64,000 bases of DNA from Harmothoe impar. Taxonomy: Eukaryota; Annelida; Polychaeta; Phyllodocida; Polynoidae. Position 1 is the first letter of the stretch, and each line of letters starts with the position of its first letter. The DNA is taken from assembly GCA_947462335.1 (NCBI GenBank), contig OX381714.1:53489800-53553799 (forward strand). The letters are read 5' to 3'. Of this stretch, positions 12,268 through 24,360 are shown in pieces. The translations under genes were made by a program, and so were the position numbers. The notes under the pieces are model-generated. The model searched no databases and had not been told where the DNA came from. It worked only from the letters and a program-made list of their open reading frames with translations.

Positions 12268-13046
12268 TACATTTGTGGCTGACAAGATTTATTTGATCAA
12301 TCTAACCGTACTGAAGTAACCAATTTGAGTCAAAAATAATCACGTAGGCTGTACACACCAGGCCCATCTTCTAGCCTCAACATGATATCTATGTGAGCTT
12401 ACACTCAGCAAACTAGGTAGTCATGTCATCATCTTTTTTTCTTTTGAAAAGTTTATTTTTTGGGGTAGATCATGTGAATGCAATATTTCATCTTCACCTG
12501 GTTCGGCTGGCCGTTCTGCCAACAGGGCCCACATTTACAGTCTCATAATTGAAGGCTAGTCTGGCAGCAAGCAGCAATGCATTAGTCAATAAAGAGATAT
12601 GGTAATAACGATTGTGGAAAACTCGTAGTAGTTCTTCTGCAGCATATGTATGTAGTAGATAAGCGGATGTTGATGGCTTTTAAGGATCTGTTAGCAACAG
12701 AATATATATTTTGTCACCGATGTGGAACAATAATGGAGGAGATCTTGAAATGAATATTTTAAATTTATAAGCATTTTTCTGTATAGGATTCTCCACATGG
12801 CTCAGTGAGGAGCGTCCAATCTTCCTGTCGGCTCACTAGTATCCCTCTAATATACTCATACTGTGACAAAAATGTTCACCTTGCCATGAATCCATTAGTT
12901 CACTGCTGATAACATCATAGTGCATTACCAATCACAATTAACAGATGCAGTAGATAAGGCATGACCTAGTCAGCGATAGGGGAGTGGACCACGGTACCTC
13001 CATAACAACATGCCTCATGGCTGCATGTTAATTGCATTGTCTTGAC
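12268..13046. other. Gene-free stretch
   Basis: AT-rich sequence without a supported gene. Weak family A-like words near 12909-12930 could be the diverged left end of the element whose right half lies at 13571. Confidence 0.3.
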
Positions 13047-13570
13047 TGAGTAACTCGCCGCTGAGTAACTCGCCGCTGAGTAACTCGCCGCCAAGTAACT
13101 TGCTGTCGAGTAACTTGCTGCTGAGTAACTTGCCATGGAGTAACTCGCCACTGAGTAACTCGCCACTGAGTAACTCGCCACTGAGTAACTCGCCGCTGAG
13201 TAACTCGCCACTAAGTAACTTGCTGTCGAGTAACTTGCTGCTGAGTAACTTGCCATGGAGTAGCTCGCCACCGAGTAACTCGCCACCGAGTAACTCGCCA
13301 CTGAGTAACTCGCCACTGAGTAACTGGCCACTGAGTAATTCGCCACTGAGTAATTCGCCACTTAGTTACTCGCCGCTGAGTAACTCACCACTGAGTAACT
13401 CGCCTCTTAGTAACTCGCCACCTAGTAACTCACCATTGAGTAACTCACTGCTGAGTAACTCACCATTGAGTAACTCACCACTAAGCACCTTGATTGTAAG
13501 GAATTAGCGGCAGAGTAACTCCCTATTGAGTAACTCACTGCTGAGTTACCCACTACTAAATAACTCGCCA
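13047..13570. repeat. 15-bp minisatellite (GAGTAACTCGCCACT)n with 120-bp higher-order repeat
   Basis: About 35 tandem 15-bp units. The blocks 13081-13200 and 13201-13320 are near-identical 120-bp (8-unit) higher-order repeats, sharing the variant run with ACTTGCTGTCGAG and CTTGCCATGGAG. The unit matches the hairpin core of family A at 13 of 15 positions. The array runs directly into the right half of a family A copy. Open frames on both strands here simply read the repeat. Confidence 0.9.
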
Positions 13571-13737
13571 GCGCTGTGTTGGTGCATCATTACAATCTAA
13601 AGGTGTATCCGCTCTGCGGGACCAGCATGGTGCTTACATGAAGCACCAGTGAGTTACTCGCCTGGCCTGTATTGACATATCATGATGACAAAGGGCGTAA
13701 TTCATCATAACACTATATCCTACCTATAAAGAGTTAA
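13571..13737. mobile_element. Family A MITE, right part adjoining the minisatellite
   Basis: Continues from the array as a MITE: GCGCTGTGTTGGTGCATCAT, a diverged centre, then an arm with CACCAGTGAGTTACTCGCC and an end reading CTATAAAGAGTTAA. Confidence 0.7.
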
Positions 13738-14166
13738 ATGACCTAGTAACCTCTGCCCGTATAGGAGGGGCTGCAGCTATTAATGCGGCGGTATAACATA
13801 CCTCCATATCTCTGATGGCCAATGTATTGATGTGATATATTGACGTTAATACACTGGAGGACGACCTGCACCATGAATAGCCCTCTGTGGTTGGAAATCA
13901 ATCATGCTGATCCAGCTTAGCTGTATAATATACCTGTCCGCATGGAGAACAGCATAGTGATTGAATATATATATACACTTTATTTCATGTGGAGAAACAG
14001 AGTTACTATGCTTAAGTACTAAAATCACCATTCTCCACACCCCGTGGAGAAACTGAAGCTCATTCTCCATGGTCTGTTTCTCCACGATGATAGCTATGAA
14101 ACCGATCTTTAAATGTATATTTCAATCAAATTAGACAAGAATTACATAAAATAAATACAGAGATCC
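13738..14166. other. Gene-free stretch
   Basis: No gene seen. Repeated words TGGAGAAAC and TTCTCCAC in both orientations between 13990 and 14090 indicate a small degenerate inverted repeat. Confidence 0.3.
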
Positions 14167-14240
14167 AGCTGGGCTGGCATGATGCATTCATGGATGCATG
14201 GCTTGCAAGGGCTACATTCATGCATCATAAAATGGAATGT
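14167..14240. repeat. Family A fragment
   Basis: GGCATGATGCATTCATGGAT to TTCATGCATCATAA is a single family A arm lacking termini, directly upstream of a full copy. Confidence 0.5.
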
Positions 14241-14244
14241 CATA

Positions 14245-14503
14245 TTAACCCTTTCAGGACGACATACTGCATTAATGCATAAATGCAGCCCTGGCGAGTG
14301 ACTCGCCAGTGCTGCATTCAAGCATCATGCCGACTCTATGGGGTTGAGACACTCCCGAAGGATCGGCATGATGCACCAATGCAACACCGGCGAGTTACTT
14401 GCTGGGGCTGCATTGGTGCATCGATATCATGACTACCAATGTAATCTTTTAGCCACATCCGTCCGTAAAGGGTTAAAGGTCTATACGGTCCTTAAAGGGT
14501 TAA
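14245..14503. mobile_element. Family A MITE with a duplicated right end
   Basis: TTAACCCTTTCAGGACGACAT to GTAAAGGGTTAA (14476), followed by a second terminus CCTTAAAGGGTTAA ending at 14503. The second right-hand terminus suggests a partial tandem duplication or adjacent remnants. Confidence 0.8.
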
Positions 14504-15590
14504 TGACGGTCCGCGGCTTGATCTGTCTCTGTTTACATGAGCTAGAAACCTGCTTCTTGATGCAATAGTGAAATAAACCACGAGAGAAATAACCAAGTCA
14601 CTATGGACATTAACATGATCTATCACCTAACGAGGGGCTCTAAATTTGAAAATAAAAGACATAAGCCACATAACAGCAGCTGCCTCTGTGTTTCCTCCGT
14701 GTTAACCACATATTAACGACACTTTACTGCAAATTTAAGTGTGAATAAATATTGCTCCAACACCATTGACAGTTGATTTAAGAATGTAAGTAGGATGCTG
14801 CAGTGTTAACATTATGCCTGCTAATATGTACGCCTTCTGGGATTGGAGGCTGCTTGTAATCTTTACTGTTATGGGGAACTACTGGGGTATTTTGCAAAAC
14901 ATGAAATCAGGGTGAAATAAATGACAAAAATGATTTTCCTTAGAATAAGTTGCATCTGAGTAAAATAACGATGTACGGTGATGATTAGGTACCTTATTTC
15001 CATTAATTTTATTTTAAAAGTCAAATAAAATATGTGTTTCATGTAGTTAAAAATACTGTGTTTTTTTAACAATTCTTACAAGATATCTTTGGCGATACAG
15101 TTTCAACATCCCCCTAAACGATGTCGCCAGTACAGTGTTTCCAAAGCAAACGATGTCGTTTTCTGTTCTGCAAATTACCCCTCGTGGCACACTCTCCATG
15201 TCCAGCCGTCCTCTGCTGCTAACTAAGACTCTGCCCCAAACAGGAACTCCACTGCGTGGGAGGGGAGAAAGGGGGCGACCAGGGACTACTTTCCCTATGT
15301 CTAAAACCCAATCACACACTGTGCACAAACAGAATATAGTCCCTAGAAGTAAACTCAATTTTTGCTTGAGGATGAAGGACGTCACTATTCTAAAACACAC
15401 AATTTGGCCACCACTTTCCATTTCAGATGTGAACAGATAGCTTGAAGCAAAGATACAAGTGATCAAAATCTTCCAGAGAAGAGGATGCTTCTGGGGAGTT
15501 GGTAAAAACAAGCTGTTACGGCTATTAGGGCCTGGTGCAGGCCACCTGACTAGGGTCCCAGTGAATAGGTGGAATTTGCATCTAGTCCTG
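14504..15590. other. Gene-free stretch
   Basis: Mostly AT-rich, with a more GC-balanced part at 15090-15420 that gives overlapping open frames on both strands. None has recognisable domains or coding signature. No gene called. Confidence 0.35.
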
Positions 15591-15842
15591 TAGACCTTCA
15601 AGGGCCGCATAATGCTTTAATACATTATGCTCTCTGCCGCCACAATGCATAAATGTAGCCATGGCAAGCTACATTATGCATTATGCTGACCCTATGCATG
15701 GCTTGATAAACTCCTATGGCATCGGCATGATGCATGAATGCAGCCCTAGCGAGTATACCCACCAGGCCTGCATTCAAGCATTATTCCGACTAAGGACATA
15801 CTGTAGTACATTAAAGCACTGTACCCGCCATGCAGGGCTATA
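15591..15842. mobile_element. Family A MITE, full copy
   Basis: TAGACCTTCAAGGGCCGCAT through two arms (ATGTAGCCATGGCAAGCTAC, and CAGCCCTAGCGAGTATACCC) to CATTAAAGCACTGTACCCGC. The termini are diverged. Confidence 0.7.
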
Positions 15843-16209
15843 GGGGGCTGTAGTGATGTACGGCCCTGTTTATGGCCCACCATTGGGAACACCACCATCT
15901 GCCCTAACAGTGCCACACATGACAAATAGCCTGTGTCGGGGGGGGGGGGCAGAGGCAGGAGCCGAGATATACGCCACCAGGCACCCAGCTGCCCACTGAT
16001 AAGCCGCCACTGATACCAGGCATGAAATACAATAGCCTCCTGATCAATTGGTCCCGATATGATATATATGTGTAGGATATATAGATGTCAAGGACAAAAC
16101 TCCCTCTCTCTGGCATATAAGTTGCAAGGACTGGTCAAGGGATCGTCCAGACAATCTCTCCGGCCCCAAGTAATAGGATTTCCTATATCTGGTTAATCTC
16201 AAGAAATTA

Positions 16210-16340
16210 TACCTCAAGTCCCAGTTGGTCAGTACTGACCAACCTGACAATATACACTAACCTAGCTACGCTGTATAGGGAGCCAGAAAACGACTCATTT
16301 TGGTTAGGCACTATAGTGACTGAGAGGTGGGTTGTTTAGG
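16210..16340. repeat. Family E repeat, uninterrupted copy
   Basis: Shares GGTCAGTACTGACCAA, CTAACCTAGC and TTAGGCACTATAGTGACTGA with 9755-10540 but lacks the family D insertion. It therefore acts as the empty paralogous site (GTATAGGGAGCC, about 16273-16284). Confidence 0.6.
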
Positions 16341-16392
16341 GAGCCGAAGAATATCATTGTAGACTTATTTGTATTCCCTGCAAAAAAAAACT

Positions 16393-17027
16393 CGAGAAGA
16401 ACTCAAGATGTTCTCGTGTCATGACCTGTTATTACTATGAGAAATGAGTACGTTTCTTGAACGAGAAAGTATGGACAGCTTTTCCCGAGAAGTACACAAG
16501 ACATTTTCTTTGGTCATATTCCCGGGAATTTACCACTATTTGAACAATTAAAACTCGTGAAATGCACATCTTCGACATGTCACTCTAGGAAAATTCACTA
16601 TTCTCGAGAATCCCCTATGTCTATCTCATGTACACAGAGAAAAGAAGTAGAATCACTGTGACTCTCGACTTAAGATAACTCTCCCAAGAATTCTAAAGTG
16701 ACCCCCTAGCATTAGCAGGACTCTATAATAACTCTATAATGACTCCTATTCCAAGACTCCCAAATGGGAGTCTGGACTCGATCACTGGGGTAACTCTCCC
16801 AACGACTCTAAAGTGACTCCCAATTATTAGGGAGTCTTAGAATAAGAGTCACTATAGAGTTATCATAGGGTCCTGCTAATGTTAGGGAGTCATGGGGAGA
16901 ATTACCTCAGTGATCAAGTCGGGAGTCACAGTGATTCTACTTCCTTTCCCTGTGTATACAGCTCGCGCTTTTCCCGGAAAGTATATATACACAAGATACT
17001 TTCTTGTATCATTCTTGAGTTCTATTA
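16393..17027. mobile_element. Foldback element, about 635 bp
   Basis: Long imperfect inverted repeat. AGAAGTAGAATCACTGTGAC (from about 16640) pairs with its mirror ending near 16956, and the inner arms repeat CATTAGCAGGAC and TAACTCTATA around a centre at about 16770-16826. The outer parts share AACTCAAGA words with inverted copies near 17015. No ORF. A non-autonomous foldback or MITE-like element. Confidence 0.7.
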
Positions 17028-17381
17028 GGGGGGTTAGTAAAGATATGGATTGGTACGTAGACACACAGTTGAGTAGGGGGCAGGCGGGATGGGCTCACTT
17101 ACACACGGAGATATTGAGATAACCTGCAATCAAAGGGTAGGAAGTAATAAACTGTCCTCCCATTGTACACGGATGTAGATGTGACACACCTACACCACAC
17201 ACCTCATAGTGGTCGCGTGGGCACCTCACAGCCCTGCATACTAATGAGCTAAGTGATGGATGATAGCATCAAAGTGTAGTGTATAGTTTATTTTATTTTC
17301 ATAGAAGTTGTAAAAAGTTAAGTCGTGAAAATGTATTCAATTTAAATGAAAACAGTTGCAAAAAGAGTCTTTTGGTGTGGA

Positions 17382-17531
17382 CTAACCTTTTAATGATGGC
17401 TCATGTTAATCAATTCGTCGGCATGATGGTGCCAGCGAGTTACTCGCCAGCTCCTTCCCTGGAGAGTTACTCTTCAGAGCTGCATATATGTATCATGAGG
17501 ACAAAGTACAATACCGTCGATAAAGGCCCGA
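17382..17531. mobile_element. Family A MITE, short degenerate copy
   Basis: CTAACCTTTTAATGATGGC, GTCGGCATGATGGTGCCAGC and CGAGTTACTCGCCAG, then a second arm and AAAGGCCCG. Shortened arms. Confidence 0.55.
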
Positions 17532-19296
17532 ATCTCACTTCCCCTCCAGTAACAGTCAGGGTAGAACAAGGACTGATAGACTCTGGGCGTTTATAGAGGA
17601 GGTGGGGGCTGAGAGGGTTAATAACCAACCCAATCTATAGACCAATGCAGCAAGAAAGGGTGACGTTTTCATAATATAATTGTGCTATTATCGGTTTTAG
17701 CAGAATCCTCATAACATTGTATGTAACTGCTATGTATGCAAACGTCTCATATCAGGAGATTCAGAGGACAATTGTCTTTCAAATAGTATGCACTAGAATG
17801 CAGGAGTTTGAGATTATATTTATGTACTTGTCAGTCACACTTCAGAAATGTTCAAAAACTTTACCAATGACCTTTCTGAAAAGTCACCCTTTCTCGGCCT
17901 CTCACTGTGTTCCCACGCGACAGTCTATAGACTGGTCAGTTTTATAAAATTCTTCTTGTATTTTCTTTGTCAAATCTAATGCAATTTAAAAGAAAACAAC
18001 TTAAACCGGAGATTGATGAGGCCCAGAAACCAACACAATATAACAAGGCATATTATTTCGTTATCTATAGTGGTGGTATAAATACTAAATGACAAACAAT
18101 AGGTTTCCGGTTCAAAAATATCAGGTTCATACATTATTATTTCTTTTAGAAATGTAATACCCTCAATTGAAAGATTGGTTGATTCGATCTCATTGATTCG
18201 GTTTAATTTCCATCCAGCTATAGATCGACCAGCTTTGATAGTGTGATATGCTGTAGGCTCCCTTTGCGCCACATTCATTCAATTTGCCATCTGCAGTCGA
18301 AGTGCTTCAATGGACTGTCGTAATATAATATCCTTTATTTACAATCTGTCCTATCACCAATAAATCTATTTCCTCTCTTATATTATATCATCAGCGAAGC
18401 TATTTCTTACAGGATGAATTAAAAAGAGGTTGGACATTTTTGCCCCATCCTTTGCTCTTCCAGGCTGTTCACTTGTTTACAGGAACATAACATGGCGTCC
18501 ACATCGCCCTGACTGCCCTGAGAAAACAAACCCTCAAAGACAGACGACATCTGACACAGAAACACATGATTTCCCGCGCTTTTCCCGGCACCACGCCTGG
18601 CCGGACGCCAACGTCTGAAGACCCCTGCGTTCCTTCTGGCAGACTGACCAATGGGCAGCCAGCCTCAAAGCGAGGCTCTCCGCCTGAGTGCACCCAGTAC
18701 CTCCTGACCCCAATCCCCCCTCCCAATGCGCATGCGTGTTGGCTCTCTGATCTCCAGCCCCAGGAGAAACTGCACATTAATTTTTTACCTGCTGGTATCG
18801 TTTTGCAGCCGAGTGGTCAGTGTAGCGGGACACTGGGGCGGTCACTTTGTCTGAGGTTCTGCCCGAGTGATCAGAATACTGATATAAAATGCTGTTTGTA
18901 TCGTTCTGACCCCGATCAGTCACCGTCACTTGTGTTCCACACCTGAGATCTGACCTCGCCGATGACCTTTGACCTGGGGATTGACCCTTGACCTCAACAA
19001 TCACGTTTGATCCCATAGTTGACCACCAGAAGTCGTTTATACATGAGCTGTTCGTATTCTAGAGCTCTTATTAGATCTTTGGTAATGACCATTGAGCTCC
19101 TGGTGACAGGATTCTGACCTTAATCTTATTTTATCATTGGTCACATGAGTTGCACTTACATAGCTCCTGCCTATGACCTAGCGATATATCATCATCACTG
19201 CTCCCCCTTTTGAAAATTGTTGAAAAAACAAAACGGTTTAATTTCTCTTCAAACCCATTACAATGTGTATGAAGGAGTGACTAGTCAGGTGGGAAG
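17532..19296. other. Gene-free stretch with CpG-rich patch at 18430-18960
   Basis: The patch contains ATGGCG (18492), GACAGACGACAT (about 18539), TTTCCCGCGC (E2F-like, about 18569) and an NRF1-like TGCGCATGCGTG (18727-18738). These are promoter-like signals, but no coding exon can be supported. The flanks are AT-rich. Confidence 0.4.
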
Positions 19297-19457
19297 CGGG
19301 TTTCCATAAAGTACGCACACACCAAGAGGGGGTGGGGGGCCTATTTTCTGGGAAATTTTGCGTACATAAACCCTTTGTTTTAATGCGTACAAGAACTTTA
19401 GGGGGTGGGGGGTCAATTTCTGGAGAAAATGTGCGTACATACTTTATGGAAAGCCCC
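19297..19457. mobile_element. Short family D relative, 160 bp
   Basis: GGGTTTCCATAAAGTACGCA inverted at the right end (TACATACTTTATGGAAAGCC with following CC). The interior has two GGGGGTGGGG tracts and GTACGCA words, as in the 9878 element. Non-coding MITE. Confidence 0.7.
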
Positions 19458-19710
19458 GAAGGATGATCTGCACCGCACTCCCTCCCTGGCTGTTGTAGCA
19501 TCCTTTCTGTGCAGCTGCTCACACAACGTTGTAGGCTGTCTTTAACCTGTAGGTCAGTGGAGAAAGTGGTGTATAATCTATGTTTAATGTGAGTAAGGGT
19601 ACAGGGGGGGGGGGGGGGTTCTACCCGGGGTGTGCCATGTTACAGATACAGAGTTGGCTGGTGCTGCAGTTGGCAGAATGTGGAATAAGGTTAACGAGTG
19701 GAAACCAGCA

Positions 19711-19955
19711 TTAACCCTTTTAGGACTGCATAGTACTTAAATGTGATATTCCCCTGGTTGTCATGATCCAAGAATGAAGCACTGGAGAGGCTACTCGCCA
19801 GGGCTGCATTCATGCATCATACCGACCTTTCCAGAGTGATATCATATGATGCAGAAATGCAGCCCTGGCAAGTTACTTACCAGGGCTACATCCATGCATC
19901 AAAACGACAGAACAACATATTTCATTAGAGCACTATGTGGTCCTCAAAGGGTTAG
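19711..19955. mobile_element. Family A MITE with duplicated flank
   Basis: TTAACCCTTTTAGGACTGCAT to CTCAAAGGGTTAG. The 20 bp GGTTAACGAGTGGAAACCAG just outside the left end (19689-19708) recurs with two changes at the right end (about 19950-19969). Confidence 0.85.
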
Positions 19956-21471
19956 TGAGTGGAAACCAGTAGGGAGTCGTGGGGCTGGTCCAAGGCCCTT
20001 GATTAATAATGGACGGACATAGAGAGGTAGGAGGGGTGGAACAGTTCCAGGTCCGACATCTACTACCCATGTGGGCAGCTCTGTACCCCCGCCTACAACA
20101 CCCTGTGTCCTGACATGGGGGTTTAATGCCTACTCTAATACACTAATGGGGTGATTAAGAAAAAAAGAAATCACTGATCTGATTATTTTGGCAAAATCAG
20201 AAATAATTAGGTCAGGAATTGAATAACTGTAAACCTTAACCTATATAAAAGGACCTAAAACATGCCATTTGCCCCCAAAACCAACCTAAAAGTCGGCTTT
20301 ATCATAGGTGAGGCTTTTATACGTTGGATTTTAGAGAAAATCTTTTTAAAGCCTTTTCTCTTAGTTATAGGCCGAAATTTTCTTCACAATTTTCTCTCGA
20401 GCTCAAATGCATGCGTTATGATAGGTAGGTAACTGTTCAAGTTATTCCTCAAGGTACAGTAGACGTGGTTCTCATCTGGTAACCCCATGTTAAGCCCACT
20501 CAAAACATCTTATTCATCACCGCGGCCGTCAGAGAAATCTCTTTTTAAAGCGATTTTTGATGATGACAGATCATGGTGTATCAAATTAAAGCTTACAATT
20601 TTGGCCAGGCATTTTCAAAACTTTCGCAGATCAATGAACTCTCAACTGCCAAAAAGTACATTTTGTTCACGAAAACCCTATAACTTCCCTACCAACTATA
20701 GGCCCATAGCAAAAAAAAGAATAAAAAGTAAAAAAGTAAAAACAACCTCGTTACGTTTTTCAGTACCCGGTGATGACAAACTACTTTTTCCCAGTGGCCT
20801 AATGTACACAACACAGAAACAGGTAAAGATGATAAATGGCCTGAGGTAATGTCTACTTTATCCACTGAGTGCTTTTGGATAACGTCATGATTTCTCCATA
20901 ATGGGTATCTACGGTCCACATGCCTCTTAGATATAAACGATAGGTACATGTACAGCATCTCAAGACTCCAGCATCCCCTATATAAGGCATTAGCGTATCG
21001 CTTTACTCAGACTGTTGTTGTAGGGACAGCAAGACTTGGGTATTTATAGTTTATGTCAATCTCTTTTGCAGACTCCAAACTCACACATAAATAAATCTAA
21101 AATTTTCCTTCTGCACCTCCGTAAGGTCAGACACTCCAGACCTGTCTGAATGTATTCAGTTAAATTCTAAATACTTAATGAAGATGTACTCTCAGAACTA
21201 GTCCCAAAGTGTCTGAGAATGTACCAGTGATGGCTTTCTTTATCATCTCTCATTTTCATGGACTTCTCGAGCACTTATCAAGGAAAGGGAAATGTAATCT
21301 TTTGGAGAAAGAAGTCGACAGGGAACCCCTTTAGACGGCAATATTTCTATTTCTGGTCTTCACAAAAGACACATCACACAATAAAGGCGGGCTGCACTAG
21401 TGGCTAGGGGGAGCCATGTCCTGCAGATTCCGTCATCAACAGAAACAAATTAGCTGAAATGTATGCCCGTG
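19956..21471. other. Gene-free stretch
   Basis: AT-rich with no supported gene. A 120-codon open frame at 20487-20849 has no recognisable domain and a lysine-rich, AT-driven composition. Confidence 0.35.
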
Positions 21472-21725
21472 TTAACCCTGTAAGGGTTGCATAGTGCTTT
21501 AATGTGCTATATTGTTGATGATCATGATGCATTAATGCAGCCCTTAGTCTACTTGCCGGGGCTGCATTCATGCATCATGCCGACTCTTCAGAAGTGTATT
21601 AACCCCATTGGGTCGCCATGATGCTTGAATGCAGTACTGGAGAGTTACTCACCAGGGATGCAATCATGCATCATGACCACAAAGTGGATGAAGCATTATA
21701 CACTTTGCGGCCCTTAAAGGGTTAA
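21472..21725. mobile_element. Family A MITE, full copy, TTAA both sides
   Basis: TTAACCCTGTAAGGGTTGCAT to GGCCCTTAAAGGGTTAA. Both arms and the centre AGAAGTGTATTAACCCC are intact. Confidence 0.88.
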
Positions 21726-22991
21726 TTGCAACGCGAATGCCAGATCTAGAAGGCACAATACCCACCGAGCGTTCCGCGTCTCAAATTCTGTGCCTTATTT
21801 CCTTGTGAAAATGGGAGGAGATTGAAAAAGATGTGGTGCGCAGAATCACAAAAACACCACAACTTCCTCTCCGCCATCGTCGATCCATTTGACTTTATTG
21901 AAATCGGTAGCAGGAGAAACAAAGTGCTGTTTTCTCAAAAGAGGAGTGGCATCGAGACCGCCTCGTTCGCAAATGAAGCGGTCTAATGGAAATGTCCGCG
22001 CGTAAATATTGTTATAATAAATACAAGATAGGGTGGTAACGTTATGGCATATAATACTCGCTGAATTTGTGACATTTTGGGTTATCGTTTTATCGCACAG
22101 TGTGATAGGAATGTGGACATTGCGACATATTTGTGCTATGTATCAAATGTCCTACTGTGACACTGTGTCTTATGCATGGAGTGTGTGATGATGGTACACG
22201 ATGTGCTATGTATAATTATATGACACCACATCACACAGACTTTCATAGCATATGGTGTTATGATATGCTACGGTGTGATAGGGTGATGGAAGACAATATA
22301 GAACATACATAACACACACATGTCGTAGTAAAATAGTACACACAACACACGGTATCACACACGGTACAACACACGGTATCACACACTCTCACACTTCCTT
22401 AGAACAGCCACACACAGTACAGCACATCCTCACGTATCCTCACACACTGCCATCAAATATCCTATATCGCATCACAATGCATACTCCCATTGCATCAGAT
22501 ATACTTACACATCCTCATCTGTTCATATATTACTCATAGTAGAACACAACCCCACACATTTACACACACACTAACGCAGTACCACACATCCCCACACAAT
22601 ATGGCACTTACACCACAAGGCTGCACTCCATGAAGATAACTTGCAGACAGAACTGGGATGGATACATTTCCTTTTGAGGGCGTCCACCATGATAAAGTAC
22701 CCCCCAACATAAAGCCCTCCCCCCAGCCCCAGCCCCCAGGAGCCCGATAGTAGACCCTTTGGGGGCAGTCGGGCCTTGGGAAGGCTACATAATAGTGGGA
22801 AGGTTGCATCTATTCTGACCCAGTGCGATATTTATTGGCCTGGGCCGTGCATTGATCATATAGAGAGCATTAATCACTGGTGTCTTTTGTGGGGCCCGAG
22901 TACCCAGTCGCCGACGGTGGCCGCCGCCTTGTGAATTGGCTGAATGCAACCATCTCTGAATAGTACAGAGAATAGCGCTCCCCGCCTGTGT
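21726..22991. other. Gene-free stretch with TG/CA-rich degenerate repeats
   Basis: 22040-22600 is strongly enriched in TGTGATA, ACACACGG and CACAC words (for example ACACACGGTATCACAC twice near 22350-22385). This looks like a decayed simple-sequence region. No gene supported. Confidence 0.4.
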
Positions 22992-23249
22992 TTAGCCCTT
23001 TAAGGACAGCATAGCGCATTAATGTACTATGTGGTTTGGTCGTCATGGTGTATGAATGCAGCCCTGGTGAGTAACTCACCAGAGCTGCGTCCAAGCTTTG
23101 CTCCGACCCTATGGAGTTGATACACTCACGGAGAGTCGGCACAATGCATGACTGCAGTTCTGGTGCGTTACTCCCACGTGCTGCATTTATGCATCATGAC
23201 CACCAGGGGCATGATGCATTAATGCATCATGCTGCCCTTGGAGGTTTAG
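22992..23249. mobile_element. Family A MITE, full copy, TTAG both sides
   Basis: TTAGCCCTTTAAGGACAGCAT to CCCTTGGAGGTTTAG. As at 572-826, both flanks read TTAG, consistent with a TTAG target duplication. Confidence 0.8.
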
Positions 23250-23530
23250 CCCTGAGAGTGGCGGCGGCCGCCATTGCCGCGTATGGGCGGCAAATTGCAT
23301 CCGTTTTTGTCTGTTTCACGTTCAGCCGCGCGCGCATCCTTCCGCGTCTGTTTGAAAATGTCCTTCTCTTCGCCGCCCGCGCTTTGTGCGCGGCCGCGCG
23401 GCGGGCCGGCCCTGAAAGCCCGTCTGTTTACTTAGATTATATGCGGCCACCTTTGCCGTGTTTCTACTTTTTCTATGATACATTGTACTCTATTCGGCGC
23501 CGAGGACAATAAATTTTTGTGTTGGGATTC
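23250..23530. promoter_or_regulatory. CpG-rich patch
   Basis: Very GC- and CpG-rich (GGCGGCCGCC, CGCGGCCGCGCGGCGGGCCG region at 23390-23412) compared with its AT-rich surroundings. Unmethylated-island-like; no transcript structure can be inferred. Confidence 0.3.
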
Positions 23531-24060
23531 AAAGAGCCTTCCCCGAGCGCGCAGATCACAGGCATATAAGGGGACAATGACTGAAGCGGGCCCGGCTTGT
23601 ATTAAAAGGCCCCCGATCGCCGACTCACGTCAAAGTTTAGTCAGAAAGCGCAGGGATAGGATAGTGTCGGAAGGGGCCACTACTGGTGGTGGTAGTACTA
23701 CTAGAAACCCCAAGGTTGGATTAGGTTGATTTCTAACCCCCTTTTAGCGTATTTGCAGAGCGGACACATGATACCCGTATACCCACGGACTGTTACCACC
23801 GCCTGTTTAACTGTGTGCACACTCATATCTCTTGCTACCCCTCCAGCAAGAAGCGGAGTGGATCTAGGACCGGTACTCAGGGCTATATATAGGAGAGGTG
23901 GGGGTTCAAAACCGACACCGACTGGATATACACTGCCCATAACCTCTCAGCAAATCCCCCGTTTGGTGTGGAGATATTTACACCGTTAATTATCAAATTA
24001 CAGGTGTAGAAACCACTGTAAATGGTGCCAAAACGCCGTGGATTAACTGCCGTGAGACCC

Positions 24061-24250
24061 GTAGGACGGCCAAAAGTCGTCTGCCGCGAAATAACCACCA
24101 AAAACAGGAGCAGACGACATCCAATCATCTCCTGACGACATCCCAGCGTCTCCTGCCGACTCCCAGCATCTGCCGCGACGTCATCACCCACTCCCCCACC
24201 TTGTCACTCCAGGTTTGACCTTGAACGACCCCTGGCGGGCTAACGGCGCA
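24061..24250 (+). promoter_or_regulatory. Promoter-like patch with two GTCGTCTGC-type motifs
   Basis: Contains AAAAGTCGTCTGC (24072-24084), the inverted form GCAGACGAC (24110-24118), further degenerate CTCCTGNCGAC repeats, and a CRE-like GACGTCATC (about 24178). It sits directly upstream of a possible first exon at 24272. Confidence 0.3.
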
Positions 24251-24271
24251 GGAGGACGACGCCATGACACC

Positions 24272-24360
24272 ATGTCGATCCCCCTCAATACAACGTCTGC
24301 CTCCGCCGCAGCCGACGAGCTACAAATTATTCAAAAAGCAGCCGCCATGGGCGCTCACAG
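24272..24360 (+). CDS. Tentative first coding exon of an unknown host gene
   Basis: An ATG in good context (A at -3) opens a 29-codon stretch with balanced composition. It is alanine-rich and contains ADELQIIQKAAAMGAH. It runs to CACAG followed by GTGCTT, a possible but weak 5' splice site; without splicing the frame stops four codons later. The position just below the motif cluster at 24061-24250 is what one expects of a TSS-proximal exon. An overlapping frame from an ATG at 24264 is equally long, so this remains a guess. No homology is recognised. Confidence 0.22.

Noticed and set aside
13047..13570. CRISPR array or protein-coding repeat (open frames on both strands)
   Set aside because: The 15-bp units have no unique spacers, and both frames just translate the minisatellite. 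The setting is a eukaryotic repeat.
15047..15610. 187-codon minus-strand open frame
   Set aside because: It runs into a family A MITE at its start, has no recognisable domain and is overlapped by a plus-strand frame.
20487..20849. 120-codon open frame containing NYRPI, resembling an RT motif
   Set aside because: Only a five-residue match in a lysine-rich, AT-driven frame; no other RT block nearby.
22040..22600. TG/CA-rich region as a telomere-like or regulatory array
   Set aside because: The words are irregular and no fixed period holds; best read as decayed simple sequence.
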